33,688 nt of DNA from Mycetohabitans endofungorum (GCF_002927045.1 NZ_PRDW01000017.1:1-33688); one strand, 5' to 3'. Positions 1 through 8,734 are shown, counted from the first letter of the stretch. The notes: generated by a model from the sequence alone, not told the origin. Program-made: numbers and translations.

Positions 1-44
1 GTTCGCCTGCCAGTGCAGGCCCCGGGCCGATTCGGCCCACCCCG

Positions 45-144
45 AAGAGCCGGAAATTTCCACTTTAGAACGGCCCTGATTTGGGGGGAGCCTCAAGAGC
101 CGGAAATTTCCACTTTAGAACGGCCCTGATTTGGGGGTAGCCTC
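45..144. repeat. Two tandem copies of a 50-bp repeat (IS-end-like)
   Basis: Copies at 45-94 and 95-144 differ only at one base (G at 88, T at 138). Each carries the block GGAAATTTCCACTTTAG followed by CGGCCCTGATTTGGGG. Repeated terminal motifs of this kind are typical of IS21-family ends, but no transposase is next to them, so the family is a guess. Two blocks of the motif (TTTCCACT and GGCCCTGATTT) recur in the same order at 27907-27927, beside the aminomutase gene. Confidence 0.6.
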
Positions 145-393
145 AGTTTCTCCTTGGCAAGTGCTAGTGAATCGAGGAAGGTGCGCATGGGCGTCTTGCC
201 ATAACACCATCGCCGGCATCGTGTACCGCGACCGAGTCGATCCGAGCGGTGATTGTCAGTCGCGTGTACTCGCCGCGCCGCCGTGATAGACGCGGCACGC
301 CGGCGCGACGATGTTTAAGTGTTGTGCCACGAGCGACACCAGGTCGAAATCGCGCGCCTTTAACCGCTACCAAGCATCGCGGCCGCGAGCTAT
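145..393. other. Non-coding stretch, nothing assignable
   Basis: This lies between the tandem repeat and the 3' end of the F-box gene. The short open frames on both strands (69 and 81 codons) have no recognisable domain and no convincing ribosome-binding site. I see no RNA gene or clear terminator here. Confidence 0.5.
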
Positions 394-1818
394 TTACGGT
401 GTTTGATACTTACGGAACCAACAATAATTTAGGGAGTTCATCATTTCATTGCGCGTGGCTTGATCGAACTGGTTACGCCCGAAGAAGGCCGTAATTTCAG
501 TTTTTGCGGCCTCCCATTGCTGGTTATTGAGTTTCAGTCCAATCCGTAAGTGGATATCGTAGAACACTTCCGCTATGCTGGGTCCATTGCTGCCGTCGAG
601 CAAACGCATCGCACGCTGCCATACCTGCTTTAACAGTGCATCGTTCAACCGCGGTGTTTCTTCAAGCAGCCCGAGCGCTGCTAGTCCGCGCTGTGCGGGT
701 AGCACGCGCTCAAGGGCGGGTTCGAGCAGCGCAAGCTCATGCGCATGTTGATCTGGAGGTAGCTGCATCATTAACGCGCCCGGCAAGTAGCGTAACGCGC
801 TGCCTAATTGATGATCCGGCAGTGACAGCGTCAAATGCCGCAGATGAGCGAGGTACATTGGCCTTTGTGCCTCTGGCAGCATCGATACTCGATCGGCTAG
901 TGCGCCGATCGGCGCGCCCCGATGCGACGCTGGTAGGCGTTGCATCCATTGAAACAGTGTTTCGTACAATTCAATGATCGTCGCGCTCGCAACATCATAA
1001 CGATAAGCATAATATTTGAAGGACGGGGAAGATAATGAGAATGCGCCTAGCACTTCGGCTAATGCCGTTATCAGTTCCGCCTGTCCAAACGTGTCCAACG
1101 CAGGTAGCCGGCTTAAAAGAGCTCGATACTCACTTTCAATCTGTGGTGCGTCAAACCATAAATTTTCCGGTGGCGTCCGGCCGTAGATTGGCAGCACCGA
1201 TGCAACGGCGCCCCAGGTGCTGCCCTGTTCAAGAGAGCGTCTTTCGGCGTCTGCATACACAAACCTATACAGATTGCGCTGATACTGAATTGGAATCCCA
1301 CGTATGGTCCCGATCATGTCTTTTTGTAGCTGCAAGCCTTGCTTTGGCACACGGCCTGCAGCTTGGAAGATCGCTATGAATACCTCGGGTTTCACTATGT
1401 ACTGCCTTCTTGCTCGTTGCCACAGCGCCTGAAGCAATTCAGCGCGCAGGAAGCCAGTGCCAATACGCTCAATTTCGGTCAACAACTGTTGTACCGACGT
1501 GCGATCCAGCGCACCGGCATGGGAAATGCGTTGGCGACAAAGCCAGCTCAGTCGCCTTTCTTGCAGCGCATGATAGGTCTGGCTGTTCACAGCTGACAGA
1601 TTACCGATATCGTCGGGCGGCATGTAATCGGCCACTTGTTGGAGAATTTCGACTGGCAGATCCTGGTATGTCGTGGGCCGGCTGGCCAACGTGTTAGCCA
1701 AAGCACTGCTTGGCGGCTTCAATGGCGGTGGCGCTAACGCGGCGGGTTGCGAGCATGCCTCAACCGTGCAGATATAGGCCGGATAGTTGTTTAAAGTGGT
1801 ATTCAGATCAAAGTCCAT
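394..1818 (-). CDS. F-box domain protein, candidate host-directed effector
   Basis: Encodes 474 aa from ATG 1818; an in-frame TTG at 1833 is a possible alternative start, and neither has a strong Shine-Dalgarno. After a Pro-rich N-terminus, residues about 51-92 read as an F-box: YQDLPVEILQQVADYM followed by a conserved-looking Leu/Asn-rich helix (NLSAVNSQTYHAL). F-boxes bind SKP1 in eukaryotic SCF ubiquitin ligases; bacteria lack SKP1, and bacterial F-box proteins known elsewhere (for example Ralstonia GALA proteins, Legionella AnkB) are secreted effectors. The remaining 380 residues are Leu-rich and helical, with recurring LP..x..R/H....L..L segments around residues 295-400. These may be the target-binding repeat, but they are not leucine-rich repeats of GALA type. 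No N-terminal signal peptide is evident, so a type III or other one-step route is inferred, not seen. The gene stands alone. Confidence 0.75.
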   Translation of the reverse strand: MDFDLNTTLNNYPAYICTVEACSQPAALAPPPLKPPSSALANTLASRPTTYQDLPVEILQQVADYMPPDDIGNLSAVNSQTYHALQERRLSWLCRQRISHAGALDRTSVQQLLTEIERIGTGFLRAELLQALWQRARRQYIVKPEVFIAIFQAAGRVPKQGLQLQKDMIGTIRGIPIQYQRNLYRFVYADAERRSLEQGSTWGAVASVLPIYGRTPPENLWFDAPQIESEYRALLSRLPALDTFGQAELITALAEVLGAFSLSSPSFKYYAYRYDVASATIIELYETLFQWMQRLPASHRGAPIGALADRVSMLPEAQRPMYLAHLRHLTLSLPDHQLGSALRYLPGALMMQLPPDQHAHELALLEPALERVLPAQRGLAALGLLEETPRLNDALLKQVWQRAMRLLDGSNGPSIAEVFYDIHLRIGLKLNNQQWEAAKTEITAFFGRNQFDQATRNEMMNSLNYCWFRKYQTP

Positions 1819-2291
1819 TCGCAAGCTCAGCAAAAAATCAGATACACGCAGCGCAAAGCGATGCCGCGCCGTAAGGTAGATGAAAGCGGGCGGATAAACA
1901 TAATCCTGTGCCGTAATCGCTGGATTTTTGGCGGATAACGCGTTATCGGCTAGGGCCTCGGGTCAAGCCATGACGACGTACAGTCGTCGGTTTATCGAGC
2001 AGCTGCGCCAGTTCATATTCGTTCACTCGGTGTGCATCAGCCACGCGGGGCGCAACCGTGCGTTTGATCCACCCGCACTTATGACGCATCCGCTTGGCTC
2101 CTTTTCCCCATGCCCGTTGCATGGCGTATATGCGGTGCCATCGGGGTAGCGTTGCGCGACAATAACCCTGCCTTCCAGGTGCGCCACGCCGTCGCGGATT
2201 GCTCGGTACTGTCCAGACCGATGCAGATGAAGCAGGAATGGTTGGGAGACACGCACTCTCGCATGAGAGAGGCAATACCTGCTGAAACGAA
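1819..2291. other. Long non-coding region upstream of the F-box gene
   Basis: Overlapping short frames occur on both strands (for example 1943-2314 and 2023-2343 on the minus strand) but none has a recognisable domain. A perfect 14-bp palindrome, GATAACGCGTTATC, at 1934-1947 lies about 115 bp upstream of the F-box start and could be a regulator site. I found no PIP/hrpII-type TTCG repeat within about 100 bp upstream of the start. Confidence 0.45.
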
Positions 2292-2720
2292 GGACGCTGC
2301 TGCCGGTTGTCCAACAGCTATGCCTACGACGCCGAAATCGCACTCAGCGTGCAGCGGCGCTTAGCCAGCATCGCGCCATTCACCGCTTGACCAACACACA
2401 TGGCATTGTGGCTGGGGTTACAACGGCGCTTCATCTACGTTCAAGGCTGCGTCGCACCGGACTTCGAGCGTACACGCTTTCTATCGGCGCTACGCGAGAC
2501 GGCCAACGTGGAAAACGTCATCGATCAGACGATGACCGGCCCCGGGCGCACGCTGCCTTATCCGCTGTGGCAATTACCATCGCCTGCCACGTCATCGCAG
2601 GCTATGCCAGTGCAAGCCCGGCCACCGCGGACCACGTCCACGCATGACGCACCTGCGCACTCAACGCGCGGACCACGTCGTGACGCCGCGCTGCTAAATT
2701 CTAAATCAATTCACCCGTGA
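2292..2720 (+). pseudogene. BON-domain protein relic (tentative)
   Basis: One frame reads AYDAEIALSVQRRLASIAPF, a TGA stop at 2388-2390, then FIYVQGCVAPDFERTRFLSA and ETANVENVIDQT. The spacing D..I...V...L, then V..G.V....ER....AL, then V..VID follows the BON domain found in OsmY-like envelope proteins. An interrupting stop, no signal peptide and a featureless Arg/Pro-rich tail indicate a relic. The 5' end is undefined. The match is by eye and short, so it could be coincidental. Confidence 0.35.
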
Positions 2721-2792
2721 CAGTTCCGTTGCCCGGCATATCGACGAGGGCCGCGCATCGGCACAGGTTCCCACCGTGCGGCTTCAGCACGG

Positions 2793-3854
2793 TCAAGCTG
2801 CCTCATGCCGGAACGGGATTATCGTCGGACGCGACTTCATGGCCCCGACCGGTTCGACACGGAGCCCAGCGGAAACGGGGCTTGCAACCCCGCACGGGTA
2901 CACCGAGTCAATTGCAGCCAGCACATCGCGCACAGCGGGCGGGCGCCCTTCGTCCCCCACTGAGGTGGCGCGACCCGGTATGTCGATACCGAAATGCAAA
3001 CGCGAAGTCGCGGTAAAGATCATCACGGTCGGCTTGCCAAGTGCATAGGCAAGATGCACGAATCCGGTGTCCACGCCGACCACGAGTTCCGATGCGTCGA
3101 TGAACTGCGCACACTCTGTCACCGTGAGCTTGGGCAATACCTGAGCCTGTGGCACACCCGCGGTGATCCGGCATGCTTCGTCGTGCTCCCGTTTCGAGCC
3201 CCAGGGCAATAGGACCTGCAGGCCTCGTGCAGTCAAGGTCCGAGCCACATCGATCCAATGCCCAGCCGGCCACTTTTTTACATCGATTGATGTCGCGTGG
3301 AACAGCATGGCACGCCGCCCCGAGCCGCCGATCGCCGACAGCGGCAACGCGGGCGGCAGCTTCAGGCCGAAATGCGGGCGTCCCTCGACCGAATAGCCGA
3401 GCGCATCGCCGACACTGCGGCGCATGGCATACCACGCATTCGACGAACCCTGTCGGTCAAACCGGTCGGTATACGCGAATGCCGCACCGGCCTCGCCGAG
3501 GTTCTCGCGGCAGTAGCCATAACGTCGTCGCGACCGGGCGATGAAGGCAATGATTGCGCTTTTGTAGACGCCGTGAATATCGAGCACCAGATCATAGCGC
3601 TGGCTGCGCAATGTGCGAATCGACGCGATGATGGCGCGCAGGTCGTCCAGGTTGCGCGCTTTCTTGAAGCGTCGCAGCGGCGCGCACAACACGCGGTCGA
3701 CGCCCGGATTCCATTGAACCACCTCGGCAAACGCCTCGTCCGCCGCCCAATCGATCCGGACGTCAGGAAAGGCGCGCCGCAGGTCCCACACAACGGGCTG
3801 CGCCTGCACAATGTCGCCAAGCGACGTGACTTTGACCACGAGAATACGTTTCAT
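2793..3854 (-). CDS. waaC: Lipopolysaccharide heptosyltransferase I
   Basis: 353 aa, glycosyltransferase family 9. It transfers the first L-glycero-D-manno-heptose from ADP-heptose onto Kdo of the lipid A core at the cytoplasmic face of the inner membrane. The N-terminus MKRILVVKVTSLGDIVQAQP is the classic family start, with the S-GD-I motif of the acceptor loop. The C-terminal half has the nucleotide-sugar signature: LLPWGSKREHDEA, then GVDTGFVHLAYALGKPTVMI. WaaC proteins are usually about 320-350 aa; this one carries about 30 extra residues after the last family helix. ATG 3854 has no obvious Shine-Dalgarno. It is followed on the same strand only by decayed DNA, so it probably forms a single-gene unit here. 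Confidence 0.93.
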   Translation of the reverse strand: MKRILVVKVTSLGDIVQAQPVVWDLRRAFPDVRIDWAADEAFAEVVQWNPGVDRVLCAPLRRFKKARNLDDLRAIIASIRTLRSQRYDLVLDIHGVYKSAIIAFIARSRRRYGYCRENLGEAGAAFAYTDRFDRQGSSNAWYAMRRSVGDALGYSVEGRPHFGLKLPPALPLSAIGGSGRRAMLFHATSIDVKKWPAGHWIDVARTLTARGLQVLLPWGSKREHDEACRITAGVPQAQVLPKLTVTECAQFIDASELVVGVDTGFVHLAYALGKPTVMIFTATSRLHFGIDIPGRATSVGDEGRPPAVRDVLAAIDSVYPCGVASPVSAGLRVEPVGAMKSRPTIIPFRHEAA

Positions 3855-3942
3855 TGGTTATTGCGAGCGAGGCCCTTGTTGTTGCTGCAAAGCATTTTAC
3901 TGCGTGACTGGAAACAGCGGCGACAGACCCGTCGCGGGCTCA

Positions 3943-4455
3943 CCATGCCGGATCGCGCTGCAGCCAAAAACACAAATTGTTGCACACCACCGGCCATTCG
4001 GACTCCAAAATTGAGAGCACCACCGTGTCGCGATAGCTGCCGTCAGCCGCGACTAGGTGATTGCACAAGCTGCCGTCCTGCTTTACACCCAATTGTAGGA
4101 TCGCCGACCGCACCGCGGTGTTCATATAACGGGTGCGGAATTCGACCGCCATCGCATCAACCGCTCGAGCGCATGGGCGAGCAACAGCAGCTTCGCCTGC
4201 GTATTCACCGCGGTACGCTGATACCACGGCGCATACCACGTTGCACCGATTTCAAGCGACAGTGCAGCGTCTCGACGCCCACAACGCCCATAGCCGGCGG
4301 TCGGTGATGGTCTCCTCCAATGCGTCGACATGGTCGAGGCTGAGCAACTCGGGCACGATTGCCTGTCCACTTAACGTCACGGGCTGAATCCAGGGTTCCG
4401 TTGCGATTCTCTTGAGCCGCGGTCGAGCGCCGTATGTGAGTCTACCGCTAAAATG
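3943..4455 (-). pseudogene. GNAT-family N-acetyltransferase relic (RimJ/RimL type)
   Basis: Three minus-strand frames together spell one acetyltransferase. The first (about 4252-4400) gives VTLSGQAIVPELLSLDHVDA. The second (about 4150-4260) gives EIGATWYAPWYQRTAVNTQA and LLLLAHALE. The third (about 3943-4150) gives AVEFRTRYMNTAVRSAILQL, then LGVKQDG and DTVVLSILESEWP. This order matches RimJ/RimL-like GNAT enzymes, including the W..P.YQRT.VNTEAK acetyl-CoA region. At least two frameshifts, and an apparent loss of the stretch between the first and second pieces, make it non-functional. Confidence 0.75.
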
Positions 4456-4506
4456 GCCCTGCCCCTGCCCAGCCACCGCACAGGCGGCCTACCGCGAAAG
4501 GATGTC

Positions 4507-5727
4507 ATGCGACGCTATAATTTTCTAATCCGGATCATCACGATCGGTATTTTGATGCATCTTTACGTCGGCGTGCGCTTGGTGCCGGCACTGCCAGGCG
4601 GCCCCGCCGTGCGCGACGCAGCAGTCGCGTGCCTGGGCCTGTCCGTCATATTGATTTTATTCGGGATGCTGGCGCAGGCAATCGAACGGCAACCGCTTTC
4701 CGACTGGCTTGCGTGGGCGGGCATGCTGGCGATGGGATTCTTCTCGTCATTGCTCGTGCTCACGTTCGCGCGCGACGTTGCACTGCTCTTCGTGCATGCG
4801 CTCGATGCCGCGCTCGCGGCGCACTGGCCGCTTAAGCAATGGCAGCGCGATTCGGCACCCGCCGTGCCCGCGCTTGCGCTGCTGGCCTCATTCGCGGGCT
4901 TCGTCAATGCGCGCCGACGCGCAGGCGTGGTCACTGTCGAAGTCCCAATCGATGGGCTGCCGGACGCATTGGACGGCTTCACAATCGCGCAGCTCAGCGA
5001 CATCCATGTCGGGCCGACAATCAAGCGCGGCTATGTCGAGGCAATCGTCGAGGCGGTCAATGCACTGCGGCCAGACTTGATCGCGATCACCGGCGATATC
5101 GTCGATGGCCGCGTCGAGCAACTGGCGCCCCACACCCGGCCGCTGGAGCGGCTACAGGCGCGGCACGGCGCATTCCTGGTCACCGGTAATCACGAATACT
5201 ATTCCGGTGTGCATGCGTGGATCGACGAGTTCGAGCGGCTGGGCCTGACCGTGCTGATGAACCGACACGTGGTGATTGACCACGGTACGGCGTGCGTCGT
5301 GGTGGCCGGCGTCACGGATTATTCGGCGGGACACTTCGACGCCACGCATGCCAGCGATCCGGCCGGCGCGCTGCGCGGTGCGCCGCCGCACGCCGCCGTG
5401 AGGATCCTGCTGGCCCACCAGCCGCGTACCGCGTCGGCAGCCGTGCCAGCCGGCTACACGCTGCAGTTGTCCGGACACACCCATGGCGGCCAGTTCTTCC
5501 CATGGAATTTTTTCGTGCGGCTGCAACAGCCGTTCACCGCCGGCCTGCACCGGCTGTCGCAGCTATGGGTCTACACGAGTCGCGGCACCGGGTATTGGGG
5601 GCCACCGAAGCGCATTGGCGCACCGTCAGAGATTACGCTGGTGCGGCTGGTCCCGGCACGCGCCGGCTCGCGCGTTCCCACCCCGCCCGGCTCGAGCGTC
5701 GCTCGCCAGTGCACACTACGCTGCTGA
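4507..5727 (+). CDS. Membrane-anchored metallophosphoesterase
   Basis: 406 aa from ATG 4507, preferred over the in-frame ATG 4453 because GAAAGGA lies just upstream. The first 135 residues contain about four hydrophobic segments (near 7-29, 36-58, 66-88 and 116-131). They anchor a calcineurin-like phosphoesterase domain. All metal-binding motifs are present: D165-x-H167 (SDIHVG), G-D197 (TGDIVDG), N228-H229 (GNHEYY), HQPR, and GHTHGGQ with H324 and H326. The layout resembles YkuE/YaeI-type UDP-diacylglucosamine or phosphodiester hydrolases, but the substrate cannot be read from sequence. The Pro/Arg-rich tail after LVRLVPAR is likely unstructured. It is divergent from the decayed acetyltransferase and has no operon partner. 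Confidence 0.88.
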   Translation: MRRYNFLIRIITIGILMHLYVGVRLVPALPGGPAVRDAAVACLGLSVILILFGMLAQAIERQPLSDWLAWAGMLAMGFFSSLLVLTFARDVALLFVHALDAALAAHWPLKQWQRDSAPAVPALALLASFAGFVNARRRAGVVTVEVPIDGLPDALDGFTIAQLSDIHVGPTIKRGYVEAIVEAVNALRPDLIAITGDIVDGRVEQLAPHTRPLERLQARHGAFLVTGNHEYYSGVHAWIDEFERLGLTVLMNRHVVIDHGTACVVVAGVTDYSAGHFDATHASDPAGALRGAPPHAAVRILLAHQPRTASAAVPAGYTLQLSGHTHGGQFFPWNFFVRLQQPFTAGLHRLSQLWVYTSRGTGYWGPPKRIGAPSEITLVRLVPARAGSRVPTPPGSSVARQCTLRC

Positions 5728-6031
5728 CACCACCGCAGGCACTTGCGCGTCAACTTGCTGGCTGGCCGGCGTCACCGCGTATGCCACGGCGAAGCGGCGA
5801 CACGCTCAGCGGCAGTGTATCAGTCGCCTCGAGCAGTTCACGGCGATATGTCGCAACGATACCACCTGCCGGGGCGCCAGTCAGCGACCAGCAATCGACG
5901 CGGCGCACTGCTCCAATTCGGGACGATTGTTGCAAAACAGGACAATTAGCGCATCGGCGCGATGGCGAGACATTCCTCTCATCGGCGATCCGGGTCAGCC
6001 ACCGCTACCTCATCCCGCCAACGCGCACCGT
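5728..6031. other. Non-coding region with a possible upstream activator site
   Basis: No gene is supported between the phosphoesterase stop and the sigma-54 promoter. An inverted repeat, ATTGT (5926-5930) and ACAAT (5942-5946), lies about 90-105 bp upstream of the -24 element. That is a usual distance for an enhancer-binding activator site, but the motif is short and not matched to a known regulator. Confidence 0.3.
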
Positions 6032-6047
6032 TGGCACGCTTCTGGCT
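6032..6047 (+). promoter_or_regulatory. Sigma-54 (-24/-12) promoter of the aldehyde dehydrogenase operon
   Basis: TGGCACG at 6032-6038, four bases, then TGGCT at 6043-6047. It differs from the consensus TGGCACG-N4-TTGCW only at one position, with the invariant GG (6033-6034) and GC (6045-6046) correctly spaced. Transcription would start near 6058, leaving a leader of about 65 nt. Aldehyde dehydrogenases of the AcoD/ExaC type are often driven by sigma-54 with an AcoR-like activator; no activator gene is in the window. Confidence 0.7.
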
Positions 6048-6094
6048 TTAGCTCGGTGCCGCGCGCGTCGATGCGCGGCACCGAGCTAAAGCCA
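6043..6094. repeat. Perfect 22-bp inverted repeat in the ALDH leader
   Basis: Arms 6043-6064 and 6073-6094 are exactly complementary, separated by 8 bases (6065-6072). The left arm begins with the -12 element (TGGCT), so the right arm carries its inverted copy. There is no T-run after it, so it is not an ordinary intrinsic terminator. It would form a long hairpin in the mRNA leader if transcription starts near 6058, with part of the left arm lost. Alternatively it is a DNA-binding site at the promoter. Confidence 0.8.
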
Positions 6095-6124
6095 GTCTAT
6101 GGATATGTGAGGAGCACACCCGAG

Positions 6125-7645
6125 ATGAATCACGCTGAAATGCAGTTCCTAACCACGGAATTCCCGTACAAGAAGCAATACGCCAACTTCATCGGCGGTG
6201 AATGGGTGGCGCCAGTCGGCGGCGAGTACTTCGACAACATTTCGCCGGTGACCGGCGAGCCGTTCACCGCGGTGCCCCGCTCGCGCGAGGCCGATATCGA
6301 ACTCGCGCTGGACGCCGCGCATCGTGCCAAGACCGCGTGGGGCAACACCTCGCCGACCGAGCGAGCGAACATCTTGAACCGCATCGCTGATCGCCTGGAA
6401 ACCAACCTGACGCGCATAGCCGTCGCTGAGACGATCGACAACGGCAAGCCGCTGCGTGAGACGATGGCTGCCGACATCCCGCTGGCGATCGATCACTTCC
6501 GCTACTTCGCCGGCTGTCTGCGCGCACAGGAAGGCTCGGTGTGCGAAATTGACCATGATACCGTCGCGTATCATTTTCATGAGCCCCTGGGCGTGGTCGG
6601 CCAGATCATTCCATGGAATTTCCCGATCCTGATGGCCGTGTGGAAGGTCGCGCCGGCACTGGCCGCCGGCAATTGTGTCGTGCTCAAGCCGGCGGAGCAG
6701 ACACCCGTATCCATCCTGGTCGTGATGGAGCTGATCCAGGACCTGCTGCCGCCGGGCGTGCTGAACATTGTCAACGGTTTCGGCCTCGAAGCAGGCAAGC
6801 CCCTGGCGTCGAATAAGCGAGTCGCCAAGATCGCATTCACCGGCGAGACCACCACCGGCCGACTGATCATGCAGTATGCGAGCCAGAACATCATCCCGGT
6901 GACGCTGGAACTGGGCGGCAAAAGTCCGAACATCTTCTTTGCCGACGTGATGGATCGCGACGACAGCTACTTCGACAAGGCGCTCGAAGGCTTCACCATG
7001 TTTGCGCTCAACCAGGGCGAGGTCTGCACTTGCCCGTCGCGTGTGCTAATCGACGAGAAGATTTATGACCGGTTTATTGAACGCGCGCTCAAGCGCGTCG
7101 CTGCGATCACGCAGGGGCATCCGCTGGATCCGAAAACGATGGTCGGTGCGCAGGCCTCGCGCGAGCAACTCGAGAAAATCCTATCCTACATCGACCTGGG
7201 CAAGCAGGAAGGCGCGCAATGTCTGATCGGCGGCGAGCGCAATGCCCAGACCGGCGAACTTGCCAACGGCTACTACGTGAAGCCGACCGTGTTCCGCGGC
7301 CACAATAAGATGCGCATCTTCCAGGAGGAGATCTTCGGGCCGGTCGTCTCCGTCACGACGTTCAAGACCGAAGACGAGGCACTGGAAATCGCCAACGATA
7401 CTTTGTATGGACTGGGCGCTGGCGTTTGGACTCGCGATGGCACACGCGCGTACCGCTTCGGCCGCCAGATCCAGGCCGGACGCGTCTGGACCAATTGCTA
7501 TCATGCATACCCCGCGCACGCGGCGTTCGGCGGGTACAAGCAATCAGGCATCGGCCGCGAAACGCATAAGATGATGCTTGATCACTATCAGCAGACGAAG
7601 AACCTGCTCGTCAGCTATAGCGACAAGCCGCTGGGCTTGTTCTGA
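6125..7645 (+). CDS. NAD-dependent aldehyde dehydrogenase (AcoD/ExaC type)
   Basis: 506 aa. It oxidises short-chain aldehydes such as acetaldehyde to the acid in the cytoplasm. ATG 6125 follows GAGGAG at 6109-6114. The in-frame ATG at 6072 lies inside the inverted repeat and lacks a ribosome site. Motifs: IIPWNFP (cofactor fold), FTGETTTGR (NAD binding), general base E262 in [11 protein letters not shown] and catalytic C301 in NQGEVCTC. These sequences are characteristic of the acetaldehyde dehydrogenase II group (AcoD, ExaC, AldB-like). The gene is followed after 2 bp by a DUF779 gene, a pairing commonly seen for this group, and is headed by a sigma-54 promoter. It probably serves ethanol, acetoin or amine catabolism; the natural substrate is not shown by the sequence. 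Confidence 0.92.
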   Translation: MNHAEMQFLTTEFPYKKQYANFIGGEWVAPVGGEYFDNISPVTGEPFTAVPRSREADIELALDAAHRAKTAWGNTSPTERANILNRIADRLETNLTRIAVAETIDNGKPLRETMAADIPLAIDHFRYFAGCLRAQEGSVCEIDHDTVAYHFHEPLGVVGQIIPWNFPILMAVWKVAPALAAGNCVVLKPAEQTPVSILVVMELIQDLLPPGVLNIVNGFGLEAGKPLASNKRVAKIAFTGETTTGRLIMQYASQNIIPVTLELGGKSPNIFFADVMDRDDSYFDKALEGFTMFALNQGEVCTCPSRVLIDEKIYDRFIERALKRVAAITQGHPLDPKTMVGAQASREQLEKILSYIDLGKQEGAQCLIGGERNAQTGELANGYYVKPTVFRGHNKMRIFQEEIFGPVVSVTTFKTEDEALEIANDTLYGLGAGVWTRDGTRAYRFGRQIQAGRVWTNCYHAYPAHAAFGGYKQSGIGRETHKMMLDHYQQTKNLLVSYSDKPLGLF

Positions 7646-7647
7646 CG

Positions 7648-8046
7648 ATGACGTCCGATTCTCGCTGCGAGCCAGTGCCGCGCGTCGTCGCGACGCCGGC
7701 GGCACTCGCATTGATTGAGTCGCTGCGCCAGGAGCATGGCGCGCTGATCTTCCATCAGTCCGGGGGCTGCTGCGACGGCAGCGCGCCCATGTACTTCCCT
7801 GCCGGCGAGTTCCTGATCGGCGACTCGGACGTGCGGCTCGGCGAGATCGGCGGCGCGCCATTCTACATGAGCGCCGCGCAGTTCGAGTATTGGCAGCATA
7901 CGCAACTCACGATCGACGTGGTGCCAGGCAACGGCGGCATGTTCTCCGCCGAGAGACCGACCGGCCTGCGCTTCCTGACGCGCTCCAGGCTCTATACCGA
8001 CGAGGAGAACGCGTGGCTGGAACGGCATCCGGTCCAGCGCACGTAA
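7648..8046 (+). CDS. DUF779 family protein
   Basis: 132 aa, starting 2 bp after the aldehyde dehydrogenase stop, hence co-transcribed and probably translationally coupled. The DUF779 signature is present: LIFHQSGGCCDGSAPMY near residues 31-47, then FLIGDSDVRLGEI and FYMSAAQFEYW, and the C-terminal GLRFLTRSRLYTDEE. The adjacent cysteines and nearby acidic residues might bind a metal, but no function is established. Its steady association with AcoD-type aldehyde dehydrogenases suggests an accessory or maturation role for that enzyme; this is inference. Length is normal for the family. Confidence 0.88.
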   Translation: MTSDSRCEPVPRVVATPAALALIESLRQEHGALIFHQSGGCCDGSAPMYFPAGEFLIGDSDVRLGEIGGAPFYMSAAQFEYWQHTQLTIDVVPGNGGMFSAERPTGLRFLTRSRLYTDEENAWLERHPVQRT

Positions 8047-8372
8047 TGCACCTGATAGCCGCGGCAAACCGCGGTCCGACATGCCGTCATCCCGAGATGA
8101 AAAGACGGCCTTGCAACACGCGTGCCGTCACCGCGGTCGCATTTATTATGCGAGCAGGCACGATTCCCGCAACAGCCATTTTGCCGCAGGCCGTTCGACG
8201 CACTCGGGCACGCGGCACATCTAGGTCGTTGCTGGCGAGGCAACGCACCGATCGTTCCATCGCTGCGCCAGTAAGCGTGTAGCATGGAAGCATGAGGTGG
8301 CGTGGACACACGCTGGTCGCATGCGTGACAGCGATCGAAAACGGCAGTATTTAGATGGAGGCTTGTAGCAGG
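8047..8372. other. Intergenic region, nothing assignable
   Basis: Short frames on both strands show no domain. No clear terminator follows the DUF779 stop. GGAGG at 8357-8361 is the likely ribosome-binding site of the small ORF starting at 8373. Confidence 0.4.
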
Positions 8373-8573
8373 ATGGACATCCTCGAACTGGCAAAGCAGT
8401 CCGGCTTTTTCGTGACGCTAGACGGTAAGATCGGGCGTGAGCAGTATCAAAGCGTGCACGGCTCGGTCACCGCCCTACAACGTTTCGCGGAAGCGGTGCG
8501 CACTGAAGCGGATCATGAGCGGCACGGAAAATGCACGACGACGCCCCAACGGGGGACACGCCAAACCAGATGA
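8373..8573 (+). CDS. Small hypothetical protein
   Basis: 66 aa from ATG 8373. The first 45 residues (MDILELAKQSGFFVTLDGKI, then REQYQSVHGSVTALQRFAEA) look like a folded mini-protein and resemble short uncharacterised Burkholderia proteins with an LDG.IG...Y.SV.GS...L.RFA pattern. This is recalled by eye, not searched. GGAGG is 11 nt upstream; an in-frame ATG at 8355 would sit upstream of that site, so 8373 is preferred. The last 20 residues are basic and low in structure, perhaps the result of a late frameshift. No function is known. Confidence 0.5.
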   Translation: MDILELAKQSGFFVTLDGKIGREQYQSVHGSVTALQRFAEAVRTEADHERHGKCTTTPQRGTRQTR

Positions 8574-8692
8574 CACGGCGCGCGACGGCCCGAGCGTGAG
8601 CACGGAACATGGAGACCGGCACGCACAGATGTCTCGGGGGCGGGCGGCCTGGCCTACCGCGCAACACGTGTGCGTCGGGTCATCAGGCACGG

Positions 8693-8734
8693 CTGCGCCG
8701 GTGGGCACCGGCGCAGGGTTCTCTTTGTCTTTAT
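8693..8734 (+). terminator. Possible intrinsic terminator
   Basis: A perfect 9-bp GC-rich stem, CTGCGCCGG (8693-8701) and CCGGCGCAG (8708-8716) with a 6-nt loop, is followed by a T-rich stretch GGTTCTCTTTGTCTTTAT. It would end plus-strand transcription before the convergent glpF gene. The T-tract is interrupted, so strength is uncertain. Confidence 0.5.

Noticed and set aside
45-144. CRISPR array
   Set aside because: Only two directly abutting 50-bp copies with no spacer; it is a tandem duplication.
1943-2343. Possible phage-lysozyme-like words (YPDGTAYTPCNGH) on the minus strand
   Set aside because: Too short and without catalytic context in any frame; not enough to call a lysozyme relic.
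3297-4307. 336-codon plus-strand frame opposite waaC
   Set aside because: Arg/Pro/Ala-rich shadow of waaC and of the decayed acetyltransferase.
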